From: Thiospirochaeta perfilievii
Lineage (GTDB): Bacteria; Spirochaetota; Spirochaetia; DSM-2461
Direction: 5' to 3'
NCBI RefSeq assembly: GCF_008329945.1
Contig: NZ_CP035807.1
Span: 1,674,001-1,738,000 of the forward strand
DNA: 64,000 nt
The notes under the pieces are model-generated. The model saw only the letters and a list, made by a program, of their open reading frames with translations, made no database searches and was not told the DNA's origin. Shown here piece by piece: positions 55,084 through 63,474 of the stretch. How positions within the stretch are numbered: position 1 is the stretch's first letter; each line of letters begins with the position of its first letter. Both the position numbers and the translations under genes were made by a program.

Positions 55084-55464
55084 ATGATGGTATTTACAAA
55101 CGACACCCCTATATACCTGCAAATAGTAAATAAAATAAAAGAGCAGTTAATTATAGGTGAATTTAAAGTAGGAGAAAAGATGCCTTCAGTACGAGAGTAT
55201 TCTAAATTGATTAAGGTTAATCCAACGACTATTCAGAGGGTATATAAAGAGTTAGAAATGGAAGGTTTAATACATACAAAAAGAGGTATGGGATCATTTA
55301 TTACTGATGATAATAAATTAATCTTAAAGATGAAAACAGAAATAGCTAATAAGCTTACTGATGACTACATTATGAAAATGTCACTTATAGGATTCGATAA
55401 CGTAAAATTACAAAAAATTATAAATAAACATATAAGAGAGGTAAATAATGATAAAAGCTATTGA
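55084..55464 (+). CDS. GntR family (YtrA-type) regulator
   Basis: 126 aa. The winged helix covers residues 8-75 (PIYLQIVNKIKEQLIIGEFKVGEKMPSVREYS, NPTTIQRVYKELEMEGLIHTKRGMG as separate segments). The short C-terminal tail and adjoining ABC genes place it with YtrA-type repressors. It is expected to repress its own operon by binding the dyad at the promoter. AAAGGAG precedes the tandem ATG codons; the second may be used. Overlaps the ATPase gene by 17 bases. Confidence 0.9.
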   Translation: MMVFTNDTPIYLQIVNKIKEQLIIGEFKVGEKMPSVREYSKLIKVNPTTIQRVYKELEMEGLIHTKRGMGSFITDDNKLILKMKTEIANKLTDDYIMKMSLIGFDNVKLQKIINKHIREVNNDKSY

Positions 55465-56146
55465 TTTATTTAAAAGTTTTGGACCCCAAAAAGCCCTAAA
55501 TGGATTTGAGTTAAATCTAAAGAAGGGTGAAATTCTTGGATTACATGGCCCAAATGGAAGTGGGAAGAGTACATTTATGAAGATAATTGCAGGAGGAATA
55601 CTTAAATATGATGGAGAGGTACTAATTGATAAAATGAGTCCATCGCTAATAACAAAAAATAAAATATCCTATTTATCCGATAATAATCTCTTCCCCGATG
55701 GAAATACAGTTCAAGAAACTATTGAGTTTTATAGACATTTCTATATGGACTTTGATATGGATCATTTTTTTCAAATTTTACAAAAGCTAAATGTTAACTT
55801 ATCAATGAAGACTAAACTAATAGAGCTTTCAAAAGGTATAAGGCAATTAATTCGCATTGCTCTTTGTATGGCTAGAGATGTTGAGTTATATCTTCTTGAT
55901 GAACCATTAGCAGGCATCGATCCTATTGCTGTTGAGGTAGTTATTGATACTTTAGTCGATTCAATGCATGAAAAATCAACAATGATTATTGCCACCCATG
56001 AAGTAGCAATTATTGAACGGATTTTAACTAGAGTTATTTTCATTAAAGATGGACACTCTTGTGGAGATTATGACTGTGAGGAAGTTAGATTAAATGAAGG
56101 ACTCTCTATAGAGAGTAAATATAAGGAGATTTTTAGTCATGCATAA
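55448..56146 (+). CDS. ABC transporter ATP-binding protein
   Basis: 232 aa. Walker A is GPNGSGKST near 34, the signature loop is the shortened LSKGIRQLIR near 128, and Walker B is ELYLLDEPLAG near 148 with the switch His in ATHEVA near 181. It pairs with the next gene's membrane protein. The signature has S-K-G rather than S-G-G, as in related spirochaete/Firmicutes exporters of this YtrB-like group. Substrate unknown. Confidence 0.92.
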   Translation: MIKAIDLFKSFGPQKALNGFELNLKKGEILGLHGPNGSGKSTFMKIIAGGILKYDGEVLIDKMSPSLITKNKISYLSDNNLFPDGNTVQETIEFYRHFYMDFDMDHFFQILQKLNVNLSMKTKLIELSKGIRQLIRIALCMARDVELYLLDEPLAGIDPIAVEVVIDTLVDSMHEKSTMIIATHEVAIIERILTRVIFIKDGHSCGDYDCEEVRLNEGLSIESKYKEIFSHA

Positions 56147-56843
56147 GGTATTTCAATACATATTTAAAAGAGAGTATAAATTTTTTGTTTTTTCCCTTAT
56201 TGGTTATATTTTACTTCTAATATCTCTTAGATATCTAAATTTAGAAAAAGAAGTAATTGGAGGGTTTCGTGCTTTAATGATGTCTAGATTTGTTATTTTA
56301 ATATTAGCATTAATATTTATTGAAAGACTATCTATCTATATTCCCAAGGGTATACACTATAAAGAAAGTGAATATATGTTATATATTCCACACAAGAACT
56401 CAACAGTTATTAATGCAATAATTATATTAATGATCCTAGGGATTTTGATATTTCATAGTGTAAACTATCTTTTCTTACGTACCACTTATGAGGAATTAAT
56501 ACTTGCCCTTGTAACCATACTCTCTTTGACAATCCTGTCTAACTTCTTGATGCAAATATTCAGTTTACTAATTAAGAAGAAAATTATGGTAAGTATTGCC
56601 GTTTTAGTTCTTGGTTCGTCTTTATTTATATCAATATCAAAAATTGGAAACTCTATGAGTGATTACTTTAATAATTTTGATCTAACAATTATTAGTTCAA
56701 TGATTATGCTCTTTGCCCTAGGATATTTTGGATTATGTAGATGCCTAAGGAGTAAAAATGAAGCTTCTTACGATTATAAAGTTATTGCTACATCAATTGT
56801 TCTTGTAAGCATTGGTATATACATGTCAGGTCAATATCTTTAA
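56139..56843 (+). CDS. ABC-2-type membrane protein
   Basis: 234 aa with about six hydrophobic segments (near 14-31, 48-65, 86-105, 113-135, 148-168 and 185-205). It overlaps the ATPase gene by eight bases and is the last gene of the GntR-ABC operon, so it is taken as the permease. No closer family recognised. Confidence 0.75.
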   Translation: MHKVFQYIFKREYKFFVFSLIGYILLLISLRYLNLEKEVIGGFRALMMSRFVILILALIFIERLSIYIPKGIHYKESEYMLYIPHKNSTVINAIIILMILGILIFHSVNYLFLRTTYEELILALVTILSLTILSNFLMQIFSLLIKKKIMVSIAVLVLGSSLFISISKIGNSMSDYFNNFDLTIISSMIMLFALGYFGLCRCLRSKNEASYDYKVIATSIVLVSIGIYMSGQYL

Positions 56844-56852
56844 TTTAAATGA

Positions 56853-56876
56853 TCCCATAATGAAACTATTATGGGA
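56853..56876 (+). terminator. Terminator after the ABC operon
   Basis: TCCCATAAT and ATTATGGGA pair perfectly around GAAACT and run into CTTTATTAATT. Confidence 0.8.
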
Positions 56877-56895
56877 CTTTATTAATTATTTAAAT

Positions 56896-57101
56896 TTTTT
56901 ATCAGTATTTATGATTATACTAGATTTTTACAAACCAAAGACACTTATGTATTAGAAAGGCTGACAAAATATAATATCGAATCAGTTAAATTATCTATAC
57001 TAAATAGTAATGGTTTGATTAAGGTAGAAGATAACATAGTAAATATAAAAAAGTGGGACCTGTTGAATGTTAACTTTGTTCAGATCTACATTGCTAGTTA
57101 G
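56896..57101 (+). other. Open frame without a clear start
   Basis: The frame reads about 65 residues to a TAG at 57099-57101, including LERLTKYNIESVKLSILNSNG, written here in part. The end resembles the C-terminal part of DUF421 (YetF-like) proteins (DVEYAILExNG pattern). No ATG or ribosome site is present, so this is more likely a remnant than a gene. It abuts the second cassette array. Confidence 0.3.
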
Positions 57102-57104
57102 AAT

Positions 57105-57152
57105 AATTGGCCAAAGGCTAAGCGAAGCGCAACGTAAAAGCCTTGTTAAGTG
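57105..57152 (-). repeat. attC-like site F (second array)
   Basis: AATTGGCCAAAGGCTAAGCGAAGC and GTTAAGTG flank a short hairpin-forming centre (GGCTAAGCG / CGCAACGTAAAAGCC). Minus-strand order matches the attC type of the first array. The DUF4177 gene lies to its right and ends just beyond it. Confidence 0.55.
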
Positions 57153-57155
57153 ATG

Positions 57156-57368
57156 TTAGTTATTTTGAATTTCCTTTTCAAATATAACTTCATAATGATC
57201 TGGAGCAATAAGCCCTTCCCCAACTTGAGTAAAAACTTGAATAAATCTCCAGCCATCTTTAGCATTATCAGTTATTGTAGACTTAATGTTATCCATAGTT
57301 TTAGAGGTAGTTTTTTTACTTGTAAAAACCTTTTTGATTGGTACTTCAACAAACTTATATTCGTACAT
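57156..57368 (-). CDS. DUF4177 protein, cassette gene
   Basis: 70 aa from the ATG at 57368, which has AAGGA before it. It follows the DUF4177 pattern: MYEYKFVEVPIKKVF at the start, DGWRFIQVFTQVGEG near 42, YEVIFEKE at the end. Family function is unknown. It lies between attC-like sites F and G, so it is a cassette. Confidence 0.82.
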   Translation of the reverse strand: MYEYKFVEVPIKKVFTSKKTTSKTMDNIKSTITDNAKDGWRFIQVFTQVGEGLIAPDHYEVIFEKEIQNN

Positions 57369-57411
57369 AATATTCCTTCTTTTTCTATAATTTTTAAAAT
57401 AACTAATTTCA

Positions 57412-57450
57412 CTTAACGTTTCGAGCCTAAAAGCAGTTTTTGAAAGGTTA
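57412..57450 (-). repeat. Partial attC-like site G
   Basis: CACTTAACGTTTCGAGCC gives the R' end that matches the GTTAAGTG of site F. The rest (AAGCAGTTTTTGAAAGGTTAAT) pairs weakly. The site is probably degenerate. Confidence 0.4.
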
Positions 57451-57525
57451 ATATGAACCATTAATGTGCATATAAACTCTTAGATTATATTAACCTAAAT
57501 ATTGTCCTGTGTCTCTCACAAAAAA

Positions 57526-57807
57526 TTAGACGAAGACTGAGGTGAAGTCGAAACATTTAGGGTATTTATGAGTTTTAGTTGTTATAGGAGTCAAAATAAC
57601 AGTCTTTATTGAATGATTCATTTCATTAGGAGATATAATAACAAAAGGTCTAGTTTTATGTACAGTTTTAATTAGCAACTCATCTTTATGAACCTCTAAT
57701 TCAACAAAATCTTCAATGTGTAATCGCTGTAATATATTTTTAGATATTCTGATTCCTTTTGAGTTGCCAATTGGTATTATTAATACGAATATGACTTTCC
57801 CATTCAC
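57526..57807 (-). pseudogene. MazE/MazF chimeric remnant
   Basis: 93 aa that begins as a MazE/AbrB antitoxin (IPIGNSKGIRISKNILQ, DFVELEVHKDELLIK) and switches at about residue 50 to MazF toxin sequence (TRPFVIISPNEMNHSIKTVILTPITTK). The MazF N-terminus and the last third of MazF are missing, and the tail after KYPKCF is unrelated. An internal deletion most likely joined two adjacent genes. It lies in the second cassette array. Confidence 0.75.
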
Positions 57808-57922
57808 TGTAATTACTTATGTGGGACAATGTTAATTTTGGTTGTAATAAAAAATATTCTTTAGTGAAGATTTTGTCTACCGCTTCTCGCTATTCTAACA
57901 CTACTTGCAAGAACTGTGACAC

Positions 57923-57972
57923 AACAATTGGCCGAAGGTCGAGCGTAGCGATGCTTCTATGCCATGTTAGGT
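57923..57972 (-). repeat. attC-like site H (second array)
   Basis: AATTGGCCGAAGGTCGAGCGTAGCG parallels site F, and the end is GCCATGTTAGG. The DUF6506-like gene follows on the right. Confidence 0.55.
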
Positions 57973-58011
57973 AAAGTAGTAATTGCATTATTTTTTCGAG
58001 TGAATTATATA

Positions 58012-58329
58012 CTACTTATTGAAATATTCTCTTTGTCTTACAGTTTGAGAAATTTTACTGCTAGGACCATCTCCTCTAGCAATGTTAACAGATACTTTTC
58101 CTTCAAGAGCATGAAATATCTCTGCTATATCACTATGTGTAAACCCTGGACAGAGTATAACGGCATCTATCTTCTCCTTTTCATAGATACTATTTACAAC
58201 TTTAATTGCTTCGTTTTGTGTTTTTACAACGACAGATGTAAGTCTATAATTACCTGTATCAATAATGGATTTATGTTTTTTATAATCTGCATCAGGTGCA
58301 TGTGCTAAAAAAAGTGTTTTAAATGCCAT
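58012..58329 (-). CDS. DUF6506-like small protein, cassette gene
   Basis: 105 aa from the ATG at 58329 (AAGGAG upstream). It begins AFKTLFLAHAPDADYKKH and has VILCPGFTHSDIAEIFHAL near 60 and NIARGDGPSS near 85. I associate this pattern with DUF6506; function unknown and the assignment is moderate. It lies between attC-like sites H and I and is a cassette gene. Confidence 0.6.
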   Translation of the reverse strand: MAFKTLFLAHAPDADYKKHKSIIDTGNYRLTSVVVKTQNEAIKVVNSIYEKEKIDAVILCPGFTHSDIAEIFHALEGKVSVNIARGDGPSSKISQTVRQREYFNK

Positions 58330-58378
58330 AAAGAGCTCCTTCTTAATACTAATATCCAACTAAATTAGTTACTATTTC

Positions 58379-58470
58379 ACCTAACGTTCCGACGATATAT
58401 GAAGTCTACCACGCAGTGGTTGATTTGTCGAAGACCGCAGCAAAGCGGAGCATATATTGTCTGTTATATC
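58379..58470 (-). repeat. attC site I (second array)
   Basis: CACCTAACGTTCC at the left and CTGTTATATC at the right. The arms CGATATATG and CATATATTG pair, and the inner AAGTC-TACC...GAAGACC part forms a second hairpin. The best-formed site of the second array. Confidence 0.72.
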
Positions 58471-58541
58471 AAGTTTATTTAAAATCTATTGATATTTGAT
58501 CTTTTTTTCAAACATTTTGTAAGCAAATCGTTGATAAGAAA

Positions 58542-58843
58542 TTAATATTTCTCCCTCGTAGTAAAGAACATTGTCAGTGTTTTTGTGTCATTAGAGTAAT
58601 AAATAACTTTATCAGGTTTAAAATCTCTACGCTCTAACTCTTTTATATCAAAAAATTCATCGTTTGATTCTGCATTAAAAATACCATAACCAATAATGTT
58701 GTCATTCATATCTTCTGATAAAATATATTTAAGTTTAGAGGTATCTTCGTACTGACCCTCAAATATAACCTCTTCAATTTCTTTTTCTTGGCTGCAAGAC
58801 AAAAGAGTTAAAAAAATAATGTTACAATAAAATTCTTTTTCAA
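58542..58843 (-). CDS. Small lipoprotein (frameshifted signal peptide)
   Basis: The frame from a TTG at 58802 gives SCSQEKEIEEVIFEGQ and ends REKY (about 86 aa). One extra base in the seven-T run (minus strand, 58810-58816) extends it upstream to a TTG at 58843 and completes a lipoprotein signal MKKNFIVTLFFLTLLSCS with AAGGA before it (101 codons with stop). No family recognised. Cassette gene between attC-like sites I and J. Confidence 0.65.
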
Positions 58844-58866
58844 AATAATTCCTTTTAAATAAATTT

Positions 58867-58930
58867 GATATAACGGTTAGGAGTCAATCTCTCCCGAAGC
58901 ATGAGGGAATATTGACTTCAAGTTGGACGA
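58867..58930 (-). repeat. Truncated attC-like site J
   Basis: GATATAACGGTTAGGAGTCAAT and ATTGACTTCAAGTT pair as one arm of an attC. The second core is not present, perhaps lost when the IS91-type element inserted to the right. Confidence 0.4.
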
Positions 58931-59171
58931 AACCGAACTGCTACTTAGCGAATATCCTTCATGGAGTTTCAATAAAACTCTAAACTTCTTAAAAAAATAA
59001 ATTCCCTAACTGTTTTATAATATTATCCTTTAAATATATAAAAAGAAAGCAAAAATACTTATTTTTTTCCATGCTGATAATTTAATACAGTTTATAAGGT
59101 AATTTTAAAATTATTTAAACAAACCTCAATTGTTATAGATATAAAGTGAGATATATGTCCAGAAAATGTCC
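58931..59171. other. Left flank of the IS91-type element
   Basis: No gene. It contains a hairpin GAGTTT-CAATA-AAACTC near 58973-58989 and an AT-rich dyad GTAATTTTAAAATTA near 59100; either could be part of an element end, but the boundary cannot be fixed by sequence alone. Confidence 0.35.
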
Positions 59172-60340
59172 TTATGCTGTCTTTGTTGGTGGGGGTCTAT
59201 ACCTTATCGATGGGATAAAGTTTGTCAAAACAAGCTGACCTTCATTACAATTAGGGCATTTATGTATATCAATTCCTGTTACATCTAAAAGTATTTTATC
59301 CCATGTATCATTTGGGATCATTGGTTTAATTTTTACATCATAATATTCACGGCACAGCTGAAGATTAGACTTTTTATTTCTGTTTGACATTAGTCCATAA
59401 TATCTAATCCTAACAAATCTTGAAGGAACGATATGAAGCATAAAGGAGGATATAAAATCCATAACATTCATTATATAAAGCTTTTTCTTATTACCTTCTT
59501 TGTAATCTTTATATAAAAAAGAGACATTATCATTATCCACATTAATAATACGGTAATTACTAATTGCAATTCTGTGGGTATACCTTGCCAGATACTCTAT
59601 TACTGTAGATGAATTATTAAATGATTCTTTTAGATAAACAACCCAGTTTTTAGAAAATAGTTGATCTATCAGTTTCTGAAATTTTATTCTATCAGCATAC
59701 AAACATCCTCCTAAGAACAGTTCATCATTTTTATATAATATTTTTAATTCTTTAAGGAATATTGATCTAAACCTTTGCTTTAAAGGTTCTACCGGAATAA
59801 GATAATTTTTACTACACTTTATCCACTTTCTTTTCTCTTTAGAATATCCGCCTCCAGGAACAACGCAATGTAAATGTGGATGAAGATTTAATTTTTGTCC
59901 CCATGTATGAAGAATACTAAAAAACCCAATATCTGCTCCTAGATATTTTGATTCTCCTGCCATGCTAAGTAAAGCCTGTTTAGCACTACTAAAAAGAAGA
60001 TTATACATAGTTTTTTTATTCCGCAGAACGATTGCATCAAGTTCTGAAGGGAGAGTAAAAACAACATGAAAATATTGATAAGGAAATATTTCTTCCTTCT
60101 TTTTTGTTATCCATGCCTCTTTTTTCATAAACTGACACTGGGGGCAATGTCTATTTCTACAGGAATGAAAGACTTTCTTAGTATGCCCACATTTATCACA
60201 AGTTTCTATTCGCCCCCAAGTTCCTCTGTTCTACATATTTCAATTGCTCTCATTACTTTCTTTTCGTGGATAGTTAAAAATGGATTTTCTTTACGATAAT
60301 CATTACCATATTTACGCAAGATATCATTTACTGTTTTCAT
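59172..60340 (-). mobile_element. IS91-family transposase (interrupted by a frameshift)
   Basis: A 44-codon frame starts at 60340, overlapping the recombinase stop by 17 bases, and ends at a TAG (60206-60208). Adding one G to the five-G run at 60213-60217 (minus strand) joins it to the next frame: ELGGRIETCDKCGHTKK then CRNRHCPQCQ, the zinc finger of IS91 transposases. The main part (59172-60128, 318 aa) has FHVVFTLPSELD, HLHPHLHCVVPGGG (HUH-type His pair) and YLARYTHRIAISNYR with the catalytic Tyr. It may use slippage at the G run or be inactive. Confidence 0.85.
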
Positions 60341-61163
60341 AGTAATAATCCAAAGGGCTAATAATCTCATTTTTTTCTTCTAAAACATGGGCATATACTA
60401 AAGTTGTTGTAAGGTTTTTATGGCCAAGAAATTTTTGAAGTTGAAATATTCCACCTCCATTTTCTAAATAATGGGTTGCAAAAGAATGTCTTAGTCCATG
60501 AATCCCTCCATCTCTTGTAACTCCTGCTCTTTCCTTTGCTAAATAAAACGCTTGCTGACATGAACGCGGGGAATATGGGTTACCATCTCGGCCTTGAAAG
60601 AAATATGTTGTCGGTTTGTAGGCAAGCCAGTATTGTTCTAAGAGTTTTAAAGCTCTATCTGATAGAATAGTATAACGATCTTTTCCTCCTTTTCCCTGCC
60701 TAACAAGTAGACGTTTTTGATTCCTATACACATCACTTATTTTTATGTTTACAGATTCACTAAGCCGTAACCCAGATGAATAGATTAATGTTAAAATAGT
60801 TTTATGTTTAAGGTTTTTGGCATTATCTAAAATAGAATGGACTTCATTTGCCGTATACCACACAGGAAGTTTTCTTTTTACTTTGATATTAGGAATATTT
60901 AGAGATTCCCAAGATAGCCCTAGTGTTTGAGTATAAAGATATTTTATAGCACTACTTGTCTGTTTTAAACTTGAGTTAGATAAATGATGTTCGGATACCA
61001 GGTGGTAGAGGTAATCTTTTAGTTCTTCTGCTTTGGGAATTTTTTCCGAAAGATTCGTATGTTGTAGAAATTGTACTATTTGTGAAGTATACACCTGGCA
61101 GGTTTTAGGACTATAACCCCGAAGATTTAAATCCCTCTGAAAACGTGTTATTATATTTTGCAT
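60324..61163 (-). CDS. Tyrosine recombinase of the IS91-type element
   Basis: 279 aa. Core-binding domain at residues 1-90 (GYSPKTCQVYTSQIVQFL), catalytic domain with SGLRLSESV (Arg), QGKGGKDR (Lys), IHGLRHSFATH (His-x-x-Arg), LGHKNLTTTLVYAH (His and Tyr). It lacks the extra I2 helix and PxxL spacer of integron integrases, and this Xer-like type is commonly paired with IS91 transposases. So it belongs to the mobile element and is not the integron integrase. Confidence 0.88.
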   Translation of the reverse strand: MQNIITRFQRDLNLRGYSPKTCQVYTSQIVQFLQHTNLSEKIPKAEELKDYLYHLVSEHHLSNSSLKQTSSAIKYLYTQTLGLSWESLNIPNIKVKRKLPVWYTANEVHSILDNAKNLKHKTILTLIYSSGLRLSESVNIKISDVYRNQKRLLVRQGKGGKDRYTILSDRALKLLEQYWLAYKPTTYFFQGRDGNPYSPRSCQQAFYLAKERAGVTRDGGIHGLRHSFATHYLENGGGIFQLQKFLGHKNLTTTLVYAHVLEEKNEIISPLDYYYENSK

Positions 61164-61225
61164 ATTAAAGCTCCTTAAGAATAATTATCTTAAAGTTCTC
61201 TTTAATATTTATAAGTTAAGTAAAA

Positions 61226-61250
61226 AAGTCATCGCCGTCAGGCGGTTTTG
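61226..61250 (-). terminator. Terminator after the MocR/PdxR gene
   Basis: On the minus strand CCGCC-TGA-CGGCG forms a short GC-rich stem, followed after ATGAC by six T. A 12-base inverted repeat (AACTCTATCAAT / ATTGATAGAGTT) lies beside it at 61254-61285 and could be an element terminus. Confidence 0.55.
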
Positions 61251-61253
61251 TTC

Positions 61254-61285
61254 AACTCTATCAATTACGCAATATTGATAGAGTT
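61254..61285. repeat. Perfect inverted repeat right of the IS91-type element
   Basis: AACTCTATCAAT and ATTGATAGAGTT are separated by eight bases (TACGCAAT). IS91-type elements carry such dyads at an end, and a GTTC lies just left of it (61250), the kind of tetranucleotide IS91 targets. It may instead be a transcription terminator. Confidence 0.45.
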
Positions 61286-61351
61286 ATTTTACTATTTTAT
61301 TAATAAACAGTGAAATACTTTTTACCTAATATGTTGGTTGTGGAAGTAAGA

Positions 61352-62782
61352 CTATTTATAACATTGGGGTAAACATGTAAGGGCTAATTCACCTAATAAT
61401 TGTAACCCTTCGATTGTAGCCTCTGTTATTTGTGATGCACAACTTATTCTAATACAGTTATTGTAATTGTCAGAAGCACTAAAAACAGGCCCAGGAACAA
61501 TACCGATTCTGTTTTCATAGGCTAGCCTATATAGTTTACAAGAATCAAAACCAATTGGAAATTCAACCCATAAAAAATATCCACCCTTTGGACTAGTAAC
61601 CTTAACATCAATTGAAAAAGAGTTCTCTAAAAGCTTTTTAATCCCATAAGTTTGAGCATAAATCTTTTTTCTAAATAATTTAATATGACTATCATAGGAG
61701 CCATCTTTAAAAAAATCAGCCAATGCTTCTTGAATTAGTGCTGAGCCTCCAAGGCAGGATATTTGTTTTCTCTCTCTAAAACTACTGGTGTGAATCCCTG
61801 GAATTGCCCATCCAACTCTTAAACCAGAACTGAGAGTTTTAGAAAATGAGGAACAGTATATAACTCTATTAAACTTATCCATAGACTTTAGAGGTCTGTA
61901 GATACTTTTATCAAATCCACAGTCCCCATAAATATCATCCTCTATAAGTGTAAAATCGTTATCAAGAGAGATTCTATATAGAGATTCTAAGTCTCTAGGA
62001 CTCATAACAGAACACAGTGGATTTTGAAATGTGGAAGAAAAGACTAAGGCCTTTATACTGTTTTGTTTAATAATTTTAGATAAATTATTAATATCAAGGC
62101 CTCTATCTGCTCTAGTTGGAATCTCTACTACTCTTAAATTAAGCTCCTCTAAAATACTTATTAAGCTAAAATATGTAGGTGTCTCAATAGCTATAGTATC
62201 CCCAGGAGTTGTTATTAAACTTAAAGATATAAAAAGAGCTTCTGAACAACCATTTGTAATAACAATATCCTCACTATTTATTAAAACCCCTTTTTTATAC
62301 ATATATTTAACAATCTCTTTTCTTAAATTTAAAGATCCTGAGGCAGGAGTATATGTAGTAAAAAGATCTGGATTGTTTTTTGCCTTACGACTAATATAAG
62401 AACCTAACTTTTTAGAGGCAATAATAGAATTATCTGGAATAGCTGCTCCAAAAGGTAGGATAGATTTATCCATAGCCATATCCACCATTTCAGCAGTCAT
62501 TAAATTCGTCTTAGTAATATTAGGAACTAGTGTATGGTTTACTTTCTCAGGTGCAGGAATAGGAGTTTCCGATCTATCTCGAACAATATAACCAGACTTT
62601 TCTACAGATTCTATTAAACCTATAGACTCTAATTTATTATAGGCTTGAATAACAACAGAAATACCACAATCATAAGTTGTAGCACTCTTTCTAAGTGATG
62701 GTAACTTCTCTGAAGGGAGAAATACGCCATTTAATATTGCTTTTTCTATCTCTTTAAAAATTTTCTCATATTTAAAACTCAT
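61352..62782 (-). CDS. MocR/PdxR-type regulator with aminotransferase domain
   Basis: 476 aa. An N-terminal GntR winged helix is at residues 1-72 (KAILNGVFLPSEKLPSLRKSA, VVIQAYNKLESIGLIE). The fold-type I aminotransferase-like domain follows, with VITNGCSEALFISL near 178, IEDDIYGDCGF near 282 and the PLP lysine in SSFSKTLSSGLRVGW near 319. Such regulators bind PLP and act as transcription factors. It is divergent from the LysE gene, which it probably controls. Confidence 0.9.
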   Translation of the reverse strand: MSFKYEKIFKEIEKAILNGVFLPSEKLPSLRKSATTYDCGISVVIQAYNKLESIGLIESVEKSGYIVRDRSETPIPAPEKVNHTLVPNITKTNLMTAEMVDMAMDKSILPFGAAIPDNSIIASKKLGSYISRKAKNNPDLFTTYTPASGSLNLRKEIVKYMYKKGVLINSEDIVITNGCSEALFISLSLITTPGDTIAIETPTYFSLISILEELNLRVVEIPTRADRGLDINNLSKIIKQNSIKALVFSSTFQNPLCSVMSPRDLESLYRISLDNDFTLIEDDIYGDCGFDKSIYRPLKSMDKFNRVIYCSSFSKTLSSGLRVGWAIPGIHTSSFRERKQISCLGGSALIQEALADFFKDGSYDSHIKLFRKKIYAQTYGIKKLLENSFSIDVKVTSPKGGYFLWVEFPIGFDSCKLYRLAYENRIGIVPGPVFSASDNYNNCIRISCASQITEATIEGLQLLGELALTCLPQCYK

Positions 62783-62874
62783 ACTGAACCCTAATCTGTT
62801 ATGTAAATAAAATCAATAATCTGTATCTGTAGTCTAAATGTAAAATATCTTAGTATTAACTCAGGAGAATAATA

Positions 62875-63474
62875 ATGAATAGTGATTTTACAATACCAGT
62901 AATCCTGTTTGCCATAACAATGAGTATTACACCAGGACCAAATAATATAATGTTAACAACTTCAGGAGCTAATTATGGTTTTCTTAGAACCATCCCCCAC
63001 ATTTTAGGTGTAGTTACTGGAGTGGCAATATTGAATATAATTAGCGCTTTAGGTCTAAATAGAGTATTTGAAGCCTACCCCAATATTCATATTATTCTAA
63101 AGTATATAGGGATGATATATATGCTGTTTTTAGCCGTAAAGATTGCAAGATCTTCAGAACCCAAGAGTCACAAAGGGATGCAAAAACCTCTTAATTTTAT
63201 TCAAGCAATTCTCTTTCAAGCTTTAAACCCTAAAGCTGTAATAATGAGTTTAACAGCAATTACTGTGTACTCTTTAAAAGGTGAAATGTTTACAAAATCA
63301 ATATACTATATAGTTATTACATTTTTAATTTTTGGGACATTATCTATATCTACTTGGGCACTATTTGGAACTCTGATAAAAAACGTTTTAAAAAATCCAA
63401 AACATTTAAAATTCTTTAATTATACAATGGGTGCTTTTTGTGGTATTTCCGCACTATTGCTACTCAGCTCTTAA
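62875..63474 (+). CDS. LysE/RhtB family exporter
   Basis: 199 aa with about six hydrophobic segments. The N-terminus has SITPGPNNIMLTTSGANYG near 20, the LysE family signature, and FQALNPKAVIMSLTAI near 116 is the second conserved block. It exports amino acids or similar compounds. GGAG precedes the ATG. The divergent MocR/PdxR gene suggests ligand-linked control. Its end overlaps the convergent permease gene by 15 bases. Confidence 0.93.
   Translation: MNSDFTIPVILFAITMSITPGPNNIMLTTSGANYGFLRTIPHILGVVTGVAILNIISALGLNRVFEAYPNIHIILKYIGMIYMLFLAVKIARSSEPKSHKGMQKPLNFIQAILFQALNPKAVIMSLTAITVYSLKGEMFTKSIYYIVITFLIFGTLSISTWALFGTLIKNVLKNPKHLKFFNYTMGAFCGISALLLLSS

Noticed and set aside
60324-61163. Integron integrase (IntI) for the nearby cassette arrays
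   Set aside because: The sequence lacks the extra helix region specific to IntI, and it overlaps an IS91 transposase gene with which this type of recombinase usually travels.
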